A DNA stretch of 41,587 nucleotides, from positions 1-41,587 of the forward strand of contig JAKVBI010000023.1 in NCBI GenBank assembly GCA_022447545.1, in the 5' to 3' direction. Positions 18,366 to 27,701 of the stretch are shown here, one piece after another. The notes below the pieces were generated by a model. That model ran no database searches, had not been told where the DNA came from, and saw nothing but the letters and a program-made list of their open reading frames with translations. The DNA comes from Myxococcota bacterium. Lineage in GTDB: Bacteria; Myxococcota_A; UBA9160; SMWR01. A program made the position numbers and the translations under genes. Each line of letters opens with the position of its first letter. Positions within the stretch are counted from its first letter, which is position 1.

Positions 18366-19085
18366 TCATGCGCGTCCCAAGCTGACCAGTCGTCGGCGGC
18401 CCGTGAACACGAGGAGGGCCATTCCCGAGCCCAACAGCACCCAGCTGCTGGGCTCCGGGATGGCGGTGATGTTGTCCACCCCAAACTGGCCGACGGTCGT
18501 GTTTGCCTGCCAGGACGGGGACGTGGCATGGAGAATTCGAAGGGTCTGAACGGTCTGAAGAGCCGTGTGGATGTCGGCGCCCGTAGGCTTTCCACTGGGA
18601 CCCCCGGAGACGGCAGTCCAATCACCCGGTGCAATGGGAAAGGAGACCGAGGTCCAGCTCTGGAGCGAACCCCAGTGAGACGGAAGCAGAACTCCCTGGC
18701 TGAGTGCGAAGGTTCCACCGTTGGAATCCGCCGAATAGATGGCGAGCCGGATTTCGAGATCCGTCGTGAATTGGTTGTTGAGGTCCATCGTAATGGTGTC
18801 GACACCCGCCGACAGGTAGTCACCTGACCACTGCGCACTGTTTTCGACCAAGGGCTTGGAGCCGGGTCCCCCCATCCCGTTTCCGACAACCATCATGTAC
18901 TGATCGACCGAGGGCGGACATCCCAAAGGTCCGCAGATCGGGGCGACGTAGGGCGGATTGGGACTCATCAGAGGCTGACCCCAACCCTCCAGGGTGCCAC
19001 TTTGGAAGTCATCAATCTGAAGCAGGCTGATGGCTGCAGCGGGTTGAGCAGCGCCAACCCAAAGAAGCAGGACCAGCCCGCGCAT
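18366..19085 (-). CDS. PEP-CTERM sorting-domain secreted protein
   Basis: Exported protein with a C-terminal PEP-CTERM signal: AIPEPSSWVLLGSGMALLVF followed by a basic cluster (GRRR). Exosortase cuts at such signals and anchors or releases the protein at the cell surface. The signal peptide begins at ATG 19085 (MRGLVLLLWVGAAQPAAA); the frame is open to 19220, but that start lacks a signal sequence. The mature region begins with a DDFQSGTLEGW motif, a carbohydrate-binding-like or jelly-roll opening seen in many PEP-CTERM proteins, and is rich in G, S, T and W. The ligand is unknown. No exosortase gene is present in the window. Confidence 0.85.
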   Translation of the reverse strand: MRGLVLLLWVGAAQPAAAISLLQIDDFQSGTLEGWGQPLMSPNPPYVAPICGPLGCPPSVDQYMMVVGNGMGGPGSKPLVENSAQWSGDYLSAGVDTITMDLNNQFTTDLEIRLAIYSADSNGGTFALSQGVLLPSHWGSLQSWTSVSFPIAPGDWTAVSGGPSGKPTGADIHTALQTVQTLRILHATSPSWQANTTVGQFGVDNITAIPEPSSWVLLGSGMALLVFTGRRRLVSLGRA

Positions 19086-19543
19086 CGACCACTCGAAAAT
19101 GCGCGTGGACAGCGCCACGGTCGCCACGACCCGGTATCGCGAGCAGCACGTCTCCAATGGCGTGTCGACCGGTGCGGCACTCACGTGAGTTCCTCCCGGG
19201 CCACCGCTCACAATCCACACCCCAAAGACTGTGACGGAGAAGAGCGCAGCCCAAAGGGTTGTGGGAAGTTGTTGGCCGTTGTGTCACAGCAAATGTGCAG
19301 AAATGCAGGCGCAATGGACGGGGTGGCCGACCGACTCGGTTTCGACGAGATCCGTGATGGCGCCCGCCCCCTTTTGGGGGAGTTCACGGCGACCCCCCAG
19401 GCACATGGGGGCGGTTTCGTTTGCTTTCAGCCCGAACGGGACGCCGGCTGGGCAGCCCGTTTGACAGCACTTGTTGAGTCGGGATTTCCATTGAGACGCG
19501 AGCAGCGATCGACCATGCTGCTCATCCCATCACAGGAGGAGCC
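19086..19543. other. Divergent intergenic region upstream of the DUF3604 gene
   Basis: This 458-base gap lies between two divergent exported-protein genes. It contains a perfect TTGACA at 19461-19466 on the plus strand without a good -10 at 16-19 bases. It also has a C5-T4-G5 hairpin at 19367-19380, and a second C-rich/G-rich pair just after it (about 19392-19411). No convincing coding frame was found; long open frames here are byproducts of high GC. The hairpins could affect the leader of the DUF3604 mRNA. Confidence 0.45.
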
Positions 19544-21508
19544 GTGAAGATCTCAACCACAGCAAGAGTGGCCCTGGTTGCCTTCGGATTGGCCCAGCCA
19601 GCCCTGGGATCCGAGCGCCCCTACCGGATCACCGAGGTACGCGAAACGTGCAGCAACTACCAACCCCTCAAACAGCCGCTTTTTGGCGACACCCACATCC
19701 ATACCCGGCTGTCCATGGATGCCAGCGTTCAAGACACACGCAACACCCCGGACGATGCCTATCGCTTCGCCAGAGGAGAGCGCATCGGACTCCAACCCTA
19801 CGACGCCGAGGGCAAGGCGATTCGCAGCGCAAAGCTTCGGCGCCCCCTCGACTGGACGGCCCTGTCGGACCACGCCGAAATGCTGGGCGAAGTACGGATC
19901 TGCAGTGACGAGACCCTTGACGGTTACGACTCCGACATCTGCTGGAACAAGCGTTATCTCGGACCCCGAGGTCTTGGCGGCTTCCTCATCCGAACCATGG
20001 TTGCCCACCAGCGACTGGAGTTCTGCGGCGAACAGGGAGCCCACTGCCGAGACGTGGCCAAAACCGTCTGGCAGGAAGTTCAAGACGCCGCAGAACGGGC
20101 CTACGATCGAAGCTCCGCGTGTACGTTTACCAGCCTGATCGGTTACGAATGGACCGCCGCAGTGGGCGGCGCTTTCAACCTCCACCGCAACGTGCTGTTC
20201 CGCAACGACCAGGTACCCGACTACGCGCTGTCTTCCGTGGAAGCAGTTTCGGCCTTCGATCTGTTTCAGGGGCTCGAACGCGACTGCTCCCAGGGAAAGC
20301 CCGACTGCGAAGCCATTGTGGTTCCCCACAACTCGAACATCTCTGGACCGGGCCTGATGTTCGAGACGGCGCGACTCGTGAGCCAAGATCAGGCAAATTT
20401 TCCCGTCGATCCCGAGGAGGCCCGGCTGCGCAAACGCTACGAGTCGGTGATCGAAATCATGCAGCACAAAGGCGACTCGGAGTGCCTGCTGAGCGGTGAC
20501 ACCACCGACGAAGCCTGTGGGTTCGAGAAGGTTCCCTACGACAACATGAGTGGTGCGGCGCGCTTCGACCTCGTCGCCAATCAACCGCCCAAACGCGCTG
20601 CCTTCGTGCGTGAAGCGCTCAAGAAAGGACTCCTCCTGGAAGAGGAGTCGGGAGTCAACCCCCTCAAATACGGATTCATCGCCAGCACAGACACGCACCT
20701 GGGAACCCCTGGGCTCGTCGCAGAAAACGACGCCAAAGGCCAGGGAGGAGCCGGGCCCAACATGGCTGCCGGAATCCCACCGGGACTCCCAGACAACATC
20801 GAGTTCAACCCGGGAGGTCTCGCGGTGGTGTGGGCCGAGGAGAACAGCCGCGATTCGATCTTCTCGGCCCTGATCCGGCGCGAGACCTACGGAACCAGTG
20901 GAACCCGCCCTGTGGTTCGCTTCTTCGGCGGTTGGGAATATCCGTCGGATCTTTGTGAATCGGATTCATTCGTTGAACGAGGCTACGAGGGCGGCGTGCC
21001 CATGGGAGGAGACCTGCAGCGACCCCCTTCGGAAACCTCTGCACCGCGCTTCGCGGTGTTGGCTGCCCAGGATCCCGGAATCCCCAACCAACCGGGCACC
21101 CCTCTCCAGCGAGTGCAGATCGTCAAAGGCTGGGTGGAGGACGGAAAAAGCCGCGAGCGCGTCTACGACGTGGCAGGTGGCGAAAACGGAGCGCGGGTGG
21201 ACACCCGGACCTGTGAAACCTCGGGAGGCGGAGCCCGTCAGCTCTGCTCTGTCTGGACGGACCCCGACTTCGAACCCCATCAACGGTCGTTTTACTATGT
21301 GCGCGTACTGGAGAACCCCACCTGTCGCTGGCACCAGCACCTCTGCAGCCAGGCAGCCGTCGACTGTTCGAAGCCCGAGACCGTCACGCGCGGCTTCGAG
21401 AGCTGCTGCAACGAGCGCTTCCCGAAGACGGTGCAGGAACGAGCCTGGACCTCACCGATCTGGTACTCCCCTGACGAACCCACGAAGTCGTCGGCAAGCG
21501 CAAACTGA
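19544..21508 (+). CDS. Exported DUF3604 protein (PHP-like metal site), cysteine-rich
   Basis: The 654-residue protein starts at GTG 19544 after a strong AGGAGGAG, with a Sec signal peptide ending near ALGSE. DUF3604 landmarks resemble a PHP-type metal centre: GDTHIHTRLSMD (His51, His53), ALSDHAE (Asp109-His110), IVVPHNSN and ASTDTHLGTPG. Family chemistry is not established; a metal-dependent hydrolase is the reasonable guess. The mature part carries 18 cysteines, implying several disulfides and an extracytoplasmic location. Its paralog at 28990-30783 has none. It leads a plus-strand run with an SDR (12 bases downstream) and an amidohydrolase, suggesting one pathway. Confidence 0.88.
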   Translation: MKISTTARVALVAFGLAQPALGSERPYRITEVRETCSNYQPLKQPLFGDTHIHTRLSMDASVQDTRNTPDDAYRFARGERIGLQPYDAEGKAIRSAKLRRPLDWTALSDHAEMLGEVRICSDETLDGYDSDICWNKRYLGPRGLGGFLIRTMVAHQRLEFCGEQGAHCRDVAKTVWQEVQDAAERAYDRSSACTFTSLIGYEWTAAVGGAFNLHRNVLFRNDQVPDYALSSVEAVSAFDLFQGLERDCSQGKPDCEAIVVPHNSNISGPGLMFETARLVSQDQANFPVDPEEARLRKRYESVIEIMQHKGDSECLLSGDTTDEACGFEKVPYDNMSGAARFDLVANQPPKRAAFVREALKKGLLLEEESGVNPLKYGFIASTDTHLGTPGLVAENDAKGQGGAGPNMAAGIPPGLPDNIEFNPGGLAVVWAEENSRDSIFSALIRRETYGTSGTRPVVRFFGGWEYPSDLCESDSFVERGYEGGVPMGGDLQRPPSETSAPRFAVLAAQDPGIPNQPGTPLQRVQIVKGWVEDGKSRERVYDVAGGENGARVDTRTCETSGGGARQLCSVWTDPDFEPHQRSFYYVRVLENPTCRWHQHLCSQAAVDCSKPETVTRGFESCCNERFPKTVQERAWTSPIWYSPDEPTKSSASAN

Positions 21509-21520
21509 GGAGCACGGGAC

Positions 21521-22360
21521 ATGACGAAGCGAACGGCGGTGATCACGGGTGGTGCTGGAGGCATGGGACTGTGCTGTGCACGGAGACTTGCCCCCCACTA
21601 CCAGATCCTGTTGGCCGAGATCGACGAAGCGCGGTTGACCGAGGGGCTCGCTGTCCTCTCCGAAGAAGGCATCAAAGCCATCGGCCTGCCCACCGATATC
21701 TCCGAGCCTGCATCGGTGGCAGACCTCGCGACCCGAGCAGCGGAACTCGGTGAATTCGGTGCGTTGGTCCATACCGCGGGTCTGTCTCCCACAATGGCCC
21801 CGGGGGACAGAATTTGGCAGGTCAACCTGGTGGGCTCGGCGCTACTCATGGAGGCCTTCCGCCCCCAGGTAATCCCCGGCAGCGTGGCGGTGCTGATCGC
21901 CTCCCAGGCGGGGCACTTCATCGGCGATGGCGCCACTTCGGAGCTGCATGCCATCCTCGACGATCCCCTTGCCACCGATTTGCTCCAACGGATCGACGCG
22001 TTATCCCCCACTTGGCTCGAACCGGGCAGTGCCTACGGTGGAGCCAAGCTGGGAGTGATCCGCCTGGCCGTCCGAGCTGCTCTCGACTGGGGGCCGTCCG
22101 GAGGCCGGGTGGTCTCGCTCTCCCCGGGCATCATTGATACGGGGATGGGGCAACAGGAATACGCGGCCCAACCCTTCATGGCTACGATGGTCGATGTGAC
22201 GCCCCTGGGACGCATGGGCGAGGACGACGAGATCGCCAAAGCCGTGGAATTCCTGTGCTCCGATGCCGCCTCCTTCGTCACCGCAACCGACCTGCTCGTA
22301 GACGGAGGCAGCACCCAAGCGGTTCGTCAAATAAAACCAGCCGTTTCCCCAGACTCCTGA
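21521..22360 (+). CDS. SDR-family oxidoreductase 1
   Basis: NAD(P)-dependent short-chain dehydrogenase, 279 residues, ATG 21521 with GAGGAG eight bases upstream. The cofactor loop is TGGAGGMG. The catalytic Ser is in LIASQAG and the Tyr-Lys pair in YGGAKLG, followed by SLSPGIIDTGMG. The usual NNAG motif reads HTAG. The C-terminal segment FLCSDAASFVTATDLLVDGG is standard. The long insertion before the Tyr recalls 3-alpha-hydroxysteroid dehydrogenase-type SDRs, but that is only an impression. It sits between the DUF3604 gene and an amidohydrolase and probably oxidises or reduces the same substrate. Confidence 0.9.
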   Translation: MTKRTAVITGGAGGMGLCCARRLAPHYQILLAEIDEARLTEGLAVLSEEGIKAIGLPTDISEPASVADLATRAAELGEFGALVHTAGLSPTMAPGDRIWQVNLVGSALLMEAFRPQVIPGSVAVLIASQAGHFIGDGATSELHAILDDPLATDLLQRIDALSPTWLEPGSAYGGAKLGVIRLAVRAALDWGPSGGRVVSLSPGIIDTGMGQQEYAAQPFMATMVDVTPLGRMGEDDEIAKAVEFLCSDAASFVTATDLLVDGGSTQAVRQIKPAVSPDS

Positions 22361-22420
22361 AGAATCGACGCTTCGCCAGAAGACGTGGCAGAATACGGAA
22401 ACCAACCTGAGAGGAACCCC

Positions 22421-23671
22421 ATGTCGACATCCAATGGACTCCGTTACATCGACTCCGATGGGCACATTCTGGAGCACCCGACCGACATGCCCCAGTACGC
22501 TCCCGCCAAATACCGTGATCGCATATGGCACATCGAGACCGACGACAAGGGAGTCGAGTGGCTCCACTACGATGGAAACGTCACTCCTGCCAACGGGTTG
22601 GCATCGGCTGGCACTGCAGGATTGAGCGACGAAGAGCGTGCTCGCGCCTTCCGCGGAGAAATGCGTTACACCGAGGTCAGACCAGCCGCCTACAATGCCA
22701 AGGCCCGCCTCGAGGACATGGACACTGACGGCATCGACCTCGCGGTCCTCTACCCCACGATGCTGCTCGGCCTGCAATCCATGCGTGATGTCGACTTCGC
22801 CACCGCCCAGGCCCGGGCCTACAACGACTGGTGCGCGAGTCACGTACAAGAGGGTGAGGGACGGCTGTTCGGAGCCGGCGCACTCCCCCCCATGCACCTC
22901 CCGGAACACGTCGAAGGACTCGCGGCCGAGATCTACCGCGTAGCCGACATGCCGGGAATGGTCTCGGTATTCATGCGCCCCAATCCTTCGGTGGACTGGC
23001 GCCCGTTCAACGACCCCGTCTACGACCCGATCTGGCGAGCCGCCTCGGAAACTGGACTCCCCATCGGCCTTCATCCCTTCTTGGCACCGGACCTGCCCGG
23101 CGCATGCGTGGGGCTTCAACTCGACCGGCCCCGTAACGAAGACGGGAGCTATGTGGACAACTGGAGTTCGAATACCGAGTGGACCGGGCGTGCCCCCGGG
23201 CAGCAGGGACCCTCGAGCAGCGTACTCTTCACTCAAGCCATCGCGAACCCCGTGGACGTGATGAGCTGCATCGCCTACCTGACGGCCGGCGGTGTCTTGC
23301 AACGCTTCCCGGACCTGAAGATGATCTTCCTCGAAGCCAATGGCGGCTGGCTCGTGCCCTGGCTCGAGCGACTCGATCACCATTGCAAAAAATTCCAGTG
23401 GGAGGTTCAGGACCTCGAGATGATGCCGTCTGAGTTCTTCCGACGTCAGTGCTGGATCAGCTTCGATCCCGATGAAGCCATGATGGCCGTCACCGCCCAA
23501 TCTCCCCTGGTGGGCGCTGATCGCATCATCTGGGCATCCGATTACCCCCACCCCGACGCCAAGTTCCCGGGCGTGACCGAGGAACTTGCAGAGGCCCTGG
23601 AGCCTCTGACCTTCGAGCAGCAGAGCGCCATCACGAGCGAGAGCGCAATCTCACTGTACGGTATCGGCTGA
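22421..23671 (+). CDS. Amidohydrolase-2 family metal-dependent hydrolase A
   Basis: A 416-residue TIM-barrel metal hydrolase of the amidohydrolase-2 group, which includes ACMSD-type decarboxylases. The first metal-binding strand is YIDSDGHILE. A middle His lies in IGLHPF, LEANGGWLVPWLERLDHH follows, and the C-terminal Asp is in IWASDYPHPD. ATG 22421 is preceded by AGAGG at six bases; GTG 22385 is also in frame but has no site. Catalysis could be C-C cleavage, decarboxylation or hydrolysis; the sequence does not decide. It ends opposite P450 1, with stops 30 bases apart and an inverted repeat spanning both. Confidence 0.88.
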   Translation: MSTSNGLRYIDSDGHILEHPTDMPQYAPAKYRDRIWHIETDDKGVEWLHYDGNVTPANGLASAGTAGLSDEERARAFRGEMRYTEVRPAAYNAKARLEDMDTDGIDLAVLYPTMLLGLQSMRDVDFATAQARAYNDWCASHVQEGEGRLFGAGALPPMHLPEHVEGLAAEIYRVADMPGMVSVFMRPNPSVDWRPFNDPVYDPIWRAASETGLPIGLHPFLAPDLPGACVGLQLDRPRNEDGSYVDNWSSNTEWTGRAPGQQGPSSSVLFTQAIANPVDVMSCIAYLTAGGVLQRFPDLKMIFLEANGGWLVPWLERLDHHCKKFQWEVQDLEMMPSEFFRRQCWISFDPDEAMMAVTAQSPLVGADRIIWASDYPHPDAKFPGVTEELAEALEPLTFEQQSAITSESAISLYGIG

Positions 23672-23705
23672 GTTCTCGGGCCCCGGGGCGCAGCGCTCGC
23701 TCAGC
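23667..23705. terminator. Inverted repeat spanning convergent stops
   Basis: GCTGAG (23667-23672) and CTCAGC (23700-23705) are perfect inverted copies. They contain or overlap the stop codons of the amidohydrolase (plus) and the P450 (minus), with a GC-rich interior that includes the palindrome GCCCCGGGGC. There is no U-tract. Confidence 0.3.
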
Positions 23706-24897
23706 GGCGTGCCTCAAAAGAGATGGGCAGTGATCCGTAGCCCTGAACGAACTCGGTCTTCAAGCGCACGGCCCTCGTGAAGTCGACTTCGTAGTCTCCC
23801 AGCGCCGGCAGAAGCGCCTCCAGGGCGATCCGCCCCTCCATACGCGCGATATGGCGCCCAATGCACTGGTGTTGCCCGGTGCCAAAGCTCACGATCCGCG
23901 GGGCGCGACGCCTGATGTCGAAGACATCCGGATCCGGAAACTCCCGCTCGTCTCGATTGGCACTGGGATAGAGAAAAATGAGTTTCTGACCGGGCTCCAA
24001 GCGCACACCCTGGTGCTCGAACCCACGAACCACCGAGCGACCGAGAAACTGCGTGGGCATGTCGTAACGCAGTACCTCGTCGAACGCATCGGGAATCAAC
24101 GTGGGGTCGTCCCGCAATTGCTCTCGGAAGTGAGGGTATTCGGCAAAGCGCAGCATGGCACTCGCCAACAGCTTTGGGAACGTCTCCGTGCCACCCACGA
24201 TGAGATTTCCGAAATGACTGGCCGCCTCCTCGTCCGAGTACCGGCGACCGCCAATCTGAAACTCCGACAACACGCTGAGAGGATCGTTCCCGCCCCCGGG
24301 CTGCTGACGACGCTCGCGCAGGCGATCTACGCAGTAGTCGTTCAGAGCGTTGATCGATTCGAGCCCTTCGGGCGTCATGCCGCCCGTGTCCGGATCGTGG
24401 GTAAAGAACGCCTGCACCCACTGCGTCAAGAGAGGTCCGTCTTCGACGGGCAGTCCGAGCACGTGACACACCACCGTGGCCGAAAGAAGCGACCCGAAAT
24501 CCCGGACCACATCAAGGTGCCCAGTGGCCAGGGCCTGATCAACTTGTTCGCGGCAAACGTCCCGGGCCACGCCCTCGAGAGCCTTGACCTTGCGTGGCAA
24601 GAAACTGCTGCGAATCGTTGCCCGAAGCGAGCTGTGCTCCGGTGGGTCGATAGTGTTCAACGTCGGACTCACCTCCAGATCCTGGGTCAGCAATTGGGCT
24701 GGCGCAGTCCCTTTGGCATTGGTCAAATGCTCCTGGTCGCTGGAGAGGTCCCAGACGTCGGCGAAGCGCGAGACCGCCCAGGTCTGGTATTTCTCGAGAA
24801 AATAGAGGGGTACCTCGTCGCGAAGGCGGCGGTAGACGGGATGAGGATTCTCACGAATCTCAGCATCGAAGGGGTCGTATTGAATGCCCTGAGTCAT
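23701..24897 (-). CDS. Cytochrome P450 1
   Basis: Soluble bacterial class I P450, 398 residues. The heme-binding loop is SFGTGQHQCIG with the axial cysteine at 345, the ExxR motif is DEVLRYD, and the I-helix oxygen-activation segment is LIVGGTETF. ATG 24897 is preceded by GGGAGG about 12 bases upstream. The family usually needs a ferredoxin and ferredoxin reductase, neither of which is encoded in the window. It follows an SDR (39-base gap, same strand), so hydroxylation and alcohol oxidation may be sequential. Substrate not predictable. Confidence 0.95.
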   Translation of the reverse strand: MTQGIQYDPFDAEIRENPHPVYRRLRDEVPLYFLEKYQTWAVSRFADVWDLSSDQEHLTNAKGTAPAQLLTQDLEVSPTLNTIDPPEHSSLRATIRSSFLPRKVKALEGVARDVCREQVDQALATGHLDVVRDFGSLLSATVVCHVLGLPVEDGPLLTQWVQAFFTHDPDTGGMTPEGLESINALNDYCVDRLRERRQQPGGGNDPLSVLSEFQIGGRRYSDEEAASHFGNLIVGGTETFPKLLASAMLRFAEYPHFREQLRDDPTLIPDAFDEVLRYDMPTQFLGRSVVRGFEHQGVRLEPGQKLIFLYPSANRDEREFPDPDVFDIRRRAPRIVSFGTGQHQCIGRHIARMEGRIALEALLPALGDYEVDFTRAVRLKTEFVQGYGSLPISFEARR

Positions 24898-24936
24898 GGA
24901 TATCCACAGCCCTCCCGAAGCGTCAATGCGAGGAGT

Positions 24937-25767
24937 TCAAAGCGAGCGCAGTCCGCGCTGGATCTCATCGTACCGCTCTTGGACGTCCTCCCGGGTATGA
25001 GGATGCGTCGGGATCACGAACAGGCCCTGTCTCAAACCCTCCACGGCGATCGCCGCGACCTCGTCGGGCTGACGCAGACGCTCGGCCATGAGATCCATCG
25101 CGCCTGAGCCCTCCGGACGAGGCTGCGCGACTTCACGGACTACCTCGCCCGAAGGCCGAAGGCCACTGGAGTTCTCCATCAACCCAGTGGCCACGGCCCC
25201 GGGACAGAGAACACTGATGCCAATTCCATCACTCTCGAGTTCACGCCGCAATACATCGGCCATGGACAACACACTGTGCTTGGTCATGTTGTAGACGTCG
25301 GAACCAAACCCGCGCAGATAGGAAGGGTTCGAAAGGCTCGTTTCGGAGCCGGTCATCAGGATGTGACCCTCACGGTCCGCCGAGCGGAGCAGGTCGACGA
25401 AGACTCTGCATGTACTCAGCACTCCCCAGACATTCACATCGAACTGCCAATTGATCTCATCACGGCTCGCCTCGAGGAGAGGCCCAGGACTAATGACCCC
25501 CGCATTGCTGCACAGCAAGTCAATCGATCCGAGTTCTTCCCAGGCCCGCTTGAACACCTCCTCTACCTGGGCAGCGTTCGTCACGTCGCAGACCTCATGG
25601 GCGGCCGAGAGATGCCCGGCCCTGGCTTTCAACCTCTCGCCTTCGACATCCGTGAGAAAAACCTTGGCTCCGAAATCACGAAACGCTTTCGCGAGCGCGA
25701 AGCCGATTCCGCTGGCACCCCCGGTGACGATCACGCCCCGACCCTGCATCTCTTCGAAATCCAACAC
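24937..25767 (-). CDS. SDR-family oxidoreductase 2
   Basis: Classical SDR of about 276 residues. The nucleotide loop is TGGASGIG, NAG is in LLCSNAGV, the catalytic Ser in ILMTGSETS, and Tyr-Lys in YNMTKHS. The frame is open to 25866, but GTG 25767 has GGGGAG at eight bases and puts the cofactor motif about 17 residues from the start. It closely resembles the SDR at 34132-34998: both have FE...VTGGASGIGF, TKHxVLS and a charged C-terminal extension with an E-G-L repeat, suggesting duplication. It lies immediately upstream of P450 1. Confidence 0.9.
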   Translation of the reverse strand: MLDFEEMQGRGVIVTGGASGIGFALAKAFRDFGAKVFLTDVEGERLKARAGHLSAAHEVCDVTNAAQVEEVFKRAWEELGSIDLLCSNAGVISPGPLLEASRDEINWQFDVNVWGVLSTCRVFVDLLRSADREGHILMTGSETSLSNPSYLRGFGSDVYNMTKHSVLSMADVLRRELESDGIGISVLCPGAVATGLMENSSGLRPSGEVVREVAQPRPEGSGAMDLMAERLRQPDEVAAIAVEGLRQGLFVIPTHPHTREDVQERYDEIQRGLRSL

Positions 25768-25913
25768 GCCGCTAGCTCCCCTCTGGAGTCGCTCCCATGC
25801 AAATCGAGCAGACATGATTCCGATTCCGAGCCCGCTCACTTTCGCAGACTCGGGTTTCGAGCACATCGGTCACCGATTTCGACCCTCCATTGCAGGGCCA
25901 TCACACCACGCCA

Positions 25914-25935
25914 ACCATGGAAAAACAACCGTGGT
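25914..25935. terminator. Hairpin downstream of yaeQ
   Basis: ACCATGG (25914-25920), an eight-base A-rich loop, then CCGTGGT (25929-25935) form a seven-pair stem with one G-T pair. It lies 22 bases past the minus-strand YaeQ stop, in the 190-base gap before SDR 2. There is no following T-run on the minus strand. A weak candidate terminator or processing site. Confidence 0.25.
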
Positions 25936-25957
25936 CACGTCCCTGACCAAAGCCGGA

Positions 25958-26506
25958 TCAGCCAAGGGGATCGCCCATCCACACTTCCAGAGCTGTCTCG
26001 AAGGCCCGCCCCCCATCTTCGACGAAGAGTGCCCCGCCACTCATCGTGATCGACCATTCGAACCTTCGACCAAGCCCTGCAGAAACCTCTTCGATGAAAT
26101 CGTCTCCGACCCGACAAATGCCCAGATTGTCGAGTGCCTCCAACTTCCCAAGCTGTGCCTGGCGCCATCGCTGCAAACCCGGACCGAAGGCGAACACCGA
26201 CACGCGATCAGCTCTCCGGCTGGCGTGGATGAGCCGCTTGGCGCCTGGTTGCCCGACCTCCACCCACTGGCGAATGTGGCCATCGGGCTCTTGGCTCCAA
26301 AGGTCCGGTTCATCACGGGTGGACACCCCACGTCCGAACGCAAGCCCATCTTCGTAACGCAGCGCATGGGCGAGAACCCGAGCCACCATGCGCTCGATGG
26401 TCTCCGAGGGGTGCAGCGCCACCATGAGCTCGATCCGACCGTAAACATCTCGGTCGACCTGGGCGATTTGGAGGATTGCCCGGTAGAGGGTCGCACCGCG
26501 TGCCAT
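25958..26506 (-). CDS. YaeQ family protein
   Basis: A 182-residue protein with the YaeQ pattern from start to end: ATLYRAILQIAQVDRDVY, LHPSETIERMVARVLAHAL, YEDGLAFGRG, DEPDLWSQ, and IEVG-type segments (here WVEVGQPGAKRLIHAS), then RVSVFAF. YaeQ adopts a PD-(D/E)xK nuclease-like fold; its cellular role is poorly defined. The start is ATG 26506 without a clear ribosome binding site. It is divergent from the alpha/beta hydrolase (189-base gap). Its place inside a catabolic block may be incidental. Confidence 0.88.
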   Translation of the reverse strand: MARGATLYRAILQIAQVDRDVYGRIELMVALHPSETIERMVARVLAHALRYEDGLAFGRGVSTRDEPDLWSQEPDGHIRQWVEVGQPGAKRLIHASRRADRVSVFAFGPGLQRWRQAQLGKLEALDNLGICRVGDDFIEEVSAGLGRRFEWSITMSGGALFVEDGGRAFETALEVWMGDPLG

Positions 26507-26695
26507 GGCAGGGAAGGCTCGCCCGGGTACAGCCCGCGAGCAACCCCCCGGCCCTGCGTCATGCCGGCTCCCTGGCCCCCCAGCCCGACATCAGCGTTGA
26601 CCCCAAGCACCGGGCTCGCCATAAAGGGAAACACACGCCCTGCCAGAGCAGCGCCCGCCGAATCGAGCGCCCCCAAGGGGCCCCGCGGAGACTCC

Positions 26696-27655
26696 ATGTA
26701 CCTGAATTCTTTCCCCGACCGTCTAGAACCCCTCGACATGACCCAACTTGACGAGTTTCAGAGCTTGCTCGAAAGCGCTCGTGAGTTGTCGATCCCCCAT
26801 AGCCCAGAAACCCGATACCGATCGCACAACACCGTCATCCGGCACCAACGCTTTCACTTCCTCGAGTGGGGAGAACCGGGCATGCCGCAAATCGTTCTCT
26901 TACACGGAGGTAACCAGTCGGCCCACTCCTGGGACCTCGTCAGCCTTCACCTCGCCCAGCGCTATCACGTCTACGCCCTCGATCAGCGCGGCCATGGAGA
27001 TTCCGAGTGGAACCGGGGAGCCGACTACACGATCCCCACCATGGCGACTGATGTTCAGCATTTTCTCGAGAACTGCAAGATCGACAGGCCGGTGATCTTC
27101 GGCCACTCGATGGGTGGCATGGTGACCCTGCTACTGGCCCACACACAGCCCAGCCTGGCACGTGCCATTGGAATCGTCGATGTCGGCCCGGACATCAGCG
27201 AAGTCGGAACGAAGATCATTGGAGAATTCGTGCACAAGAACGTCGAGTTCGATGACATGGAAGAGTTTCTGGACCGCGTTGAAAAGTACGACCCCTTCCG
27301 CACACGCACGCACATGCAACGAACCCTGAAGTACAACCTGTTGCAGCGGGCAGATGGCCGCTATGTGAGCAAAACCGACCGACGCCGGTTCTGGCCTCCC
27401 GGGGACGATTCTGCCCAGCGCAATCGCGCAGTTCGAGAACTCGAAGATTTCTCACACATGGATTTCCCGGTGCTGGTCGTACGCGGGAGCGAGTCCAAAG
27501 TGTTACTACCAGGCCCGGCATCGAAGTTCGCCAAAGCGCTTCCGAAGGGCCAACTGGTGACGGTCGCCGATTGCGGTCACAACGTCCATTCACAGAACAC
27601 GCTCGGCTTCTTGGAACGAATGAACCCGTTTCTGGAGTCAGTCTACGCTAAATAG
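26696..27655 (+). CDS. Alpha/beta-hydrolase fold protein
   Basis: About 319 residues with a standard alpha/beta hydrolase core. The oxyanion segment is VLLHGGNQSAHSWD, a DQRGHGDSE loop follows, the nucleophile elbow is GHSMGG (Ser138), and the late catalytic His is in DCGHNVH. The start is ATG 26696 with GGAG at five bases; ATG 26738 is the alternative. The frame stays open far upstream to 25451, but that part is antisense to YaeQ and SDR 2 and is not protein. It could hydrolyse an ester, lactone or C-C bond (meta-cleavage product); the sequence does not say which. P450 2 follows after 46 bases. Confidence 0.9.
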   Translation: MYLNSFPDRLEPLDMTQLDEFQSLLESARELSIPHSPETRYRSHNTVIRHQRFHFLEWGEPGMPQIVLLHGGNQSAHSWDLVSLHLAQRYHVYALDQRGHGDSEWNRGADYTIPTMATDVQHFLENCKIDRPVIFGHSMGGMVTLLLAHTQPSLARAIGIVDVGPDISEVGTKIIGEFVHKNVEFDDMEEFLDRVEKYDPFRTRTHMQRTLKYNLLQRADGRYVSKTDRRRFWPPGDDSAQRNRAVRELEDFSHMDFPVLVVRGSESKVLLPGPASKFAKALPKGQLVTVADCGHNVHSQNTLGFLERMNPFLESVYAK

Positions 27656-27701
27656 TGCGTAATCCGAGCCGTGCCCAACCGAAGCGAAAGAGGTTTCCGA
27701 G

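Noticed and set aside
25451-26695. Long N-terminal extension of the alpha/beta hydrolase frame
   Set aside because: It is antisense to SDR 2 and YaeQ, has a low-complexity P/S/R/T composition with no domain, and a ribosome binding site fits ATG 26696.
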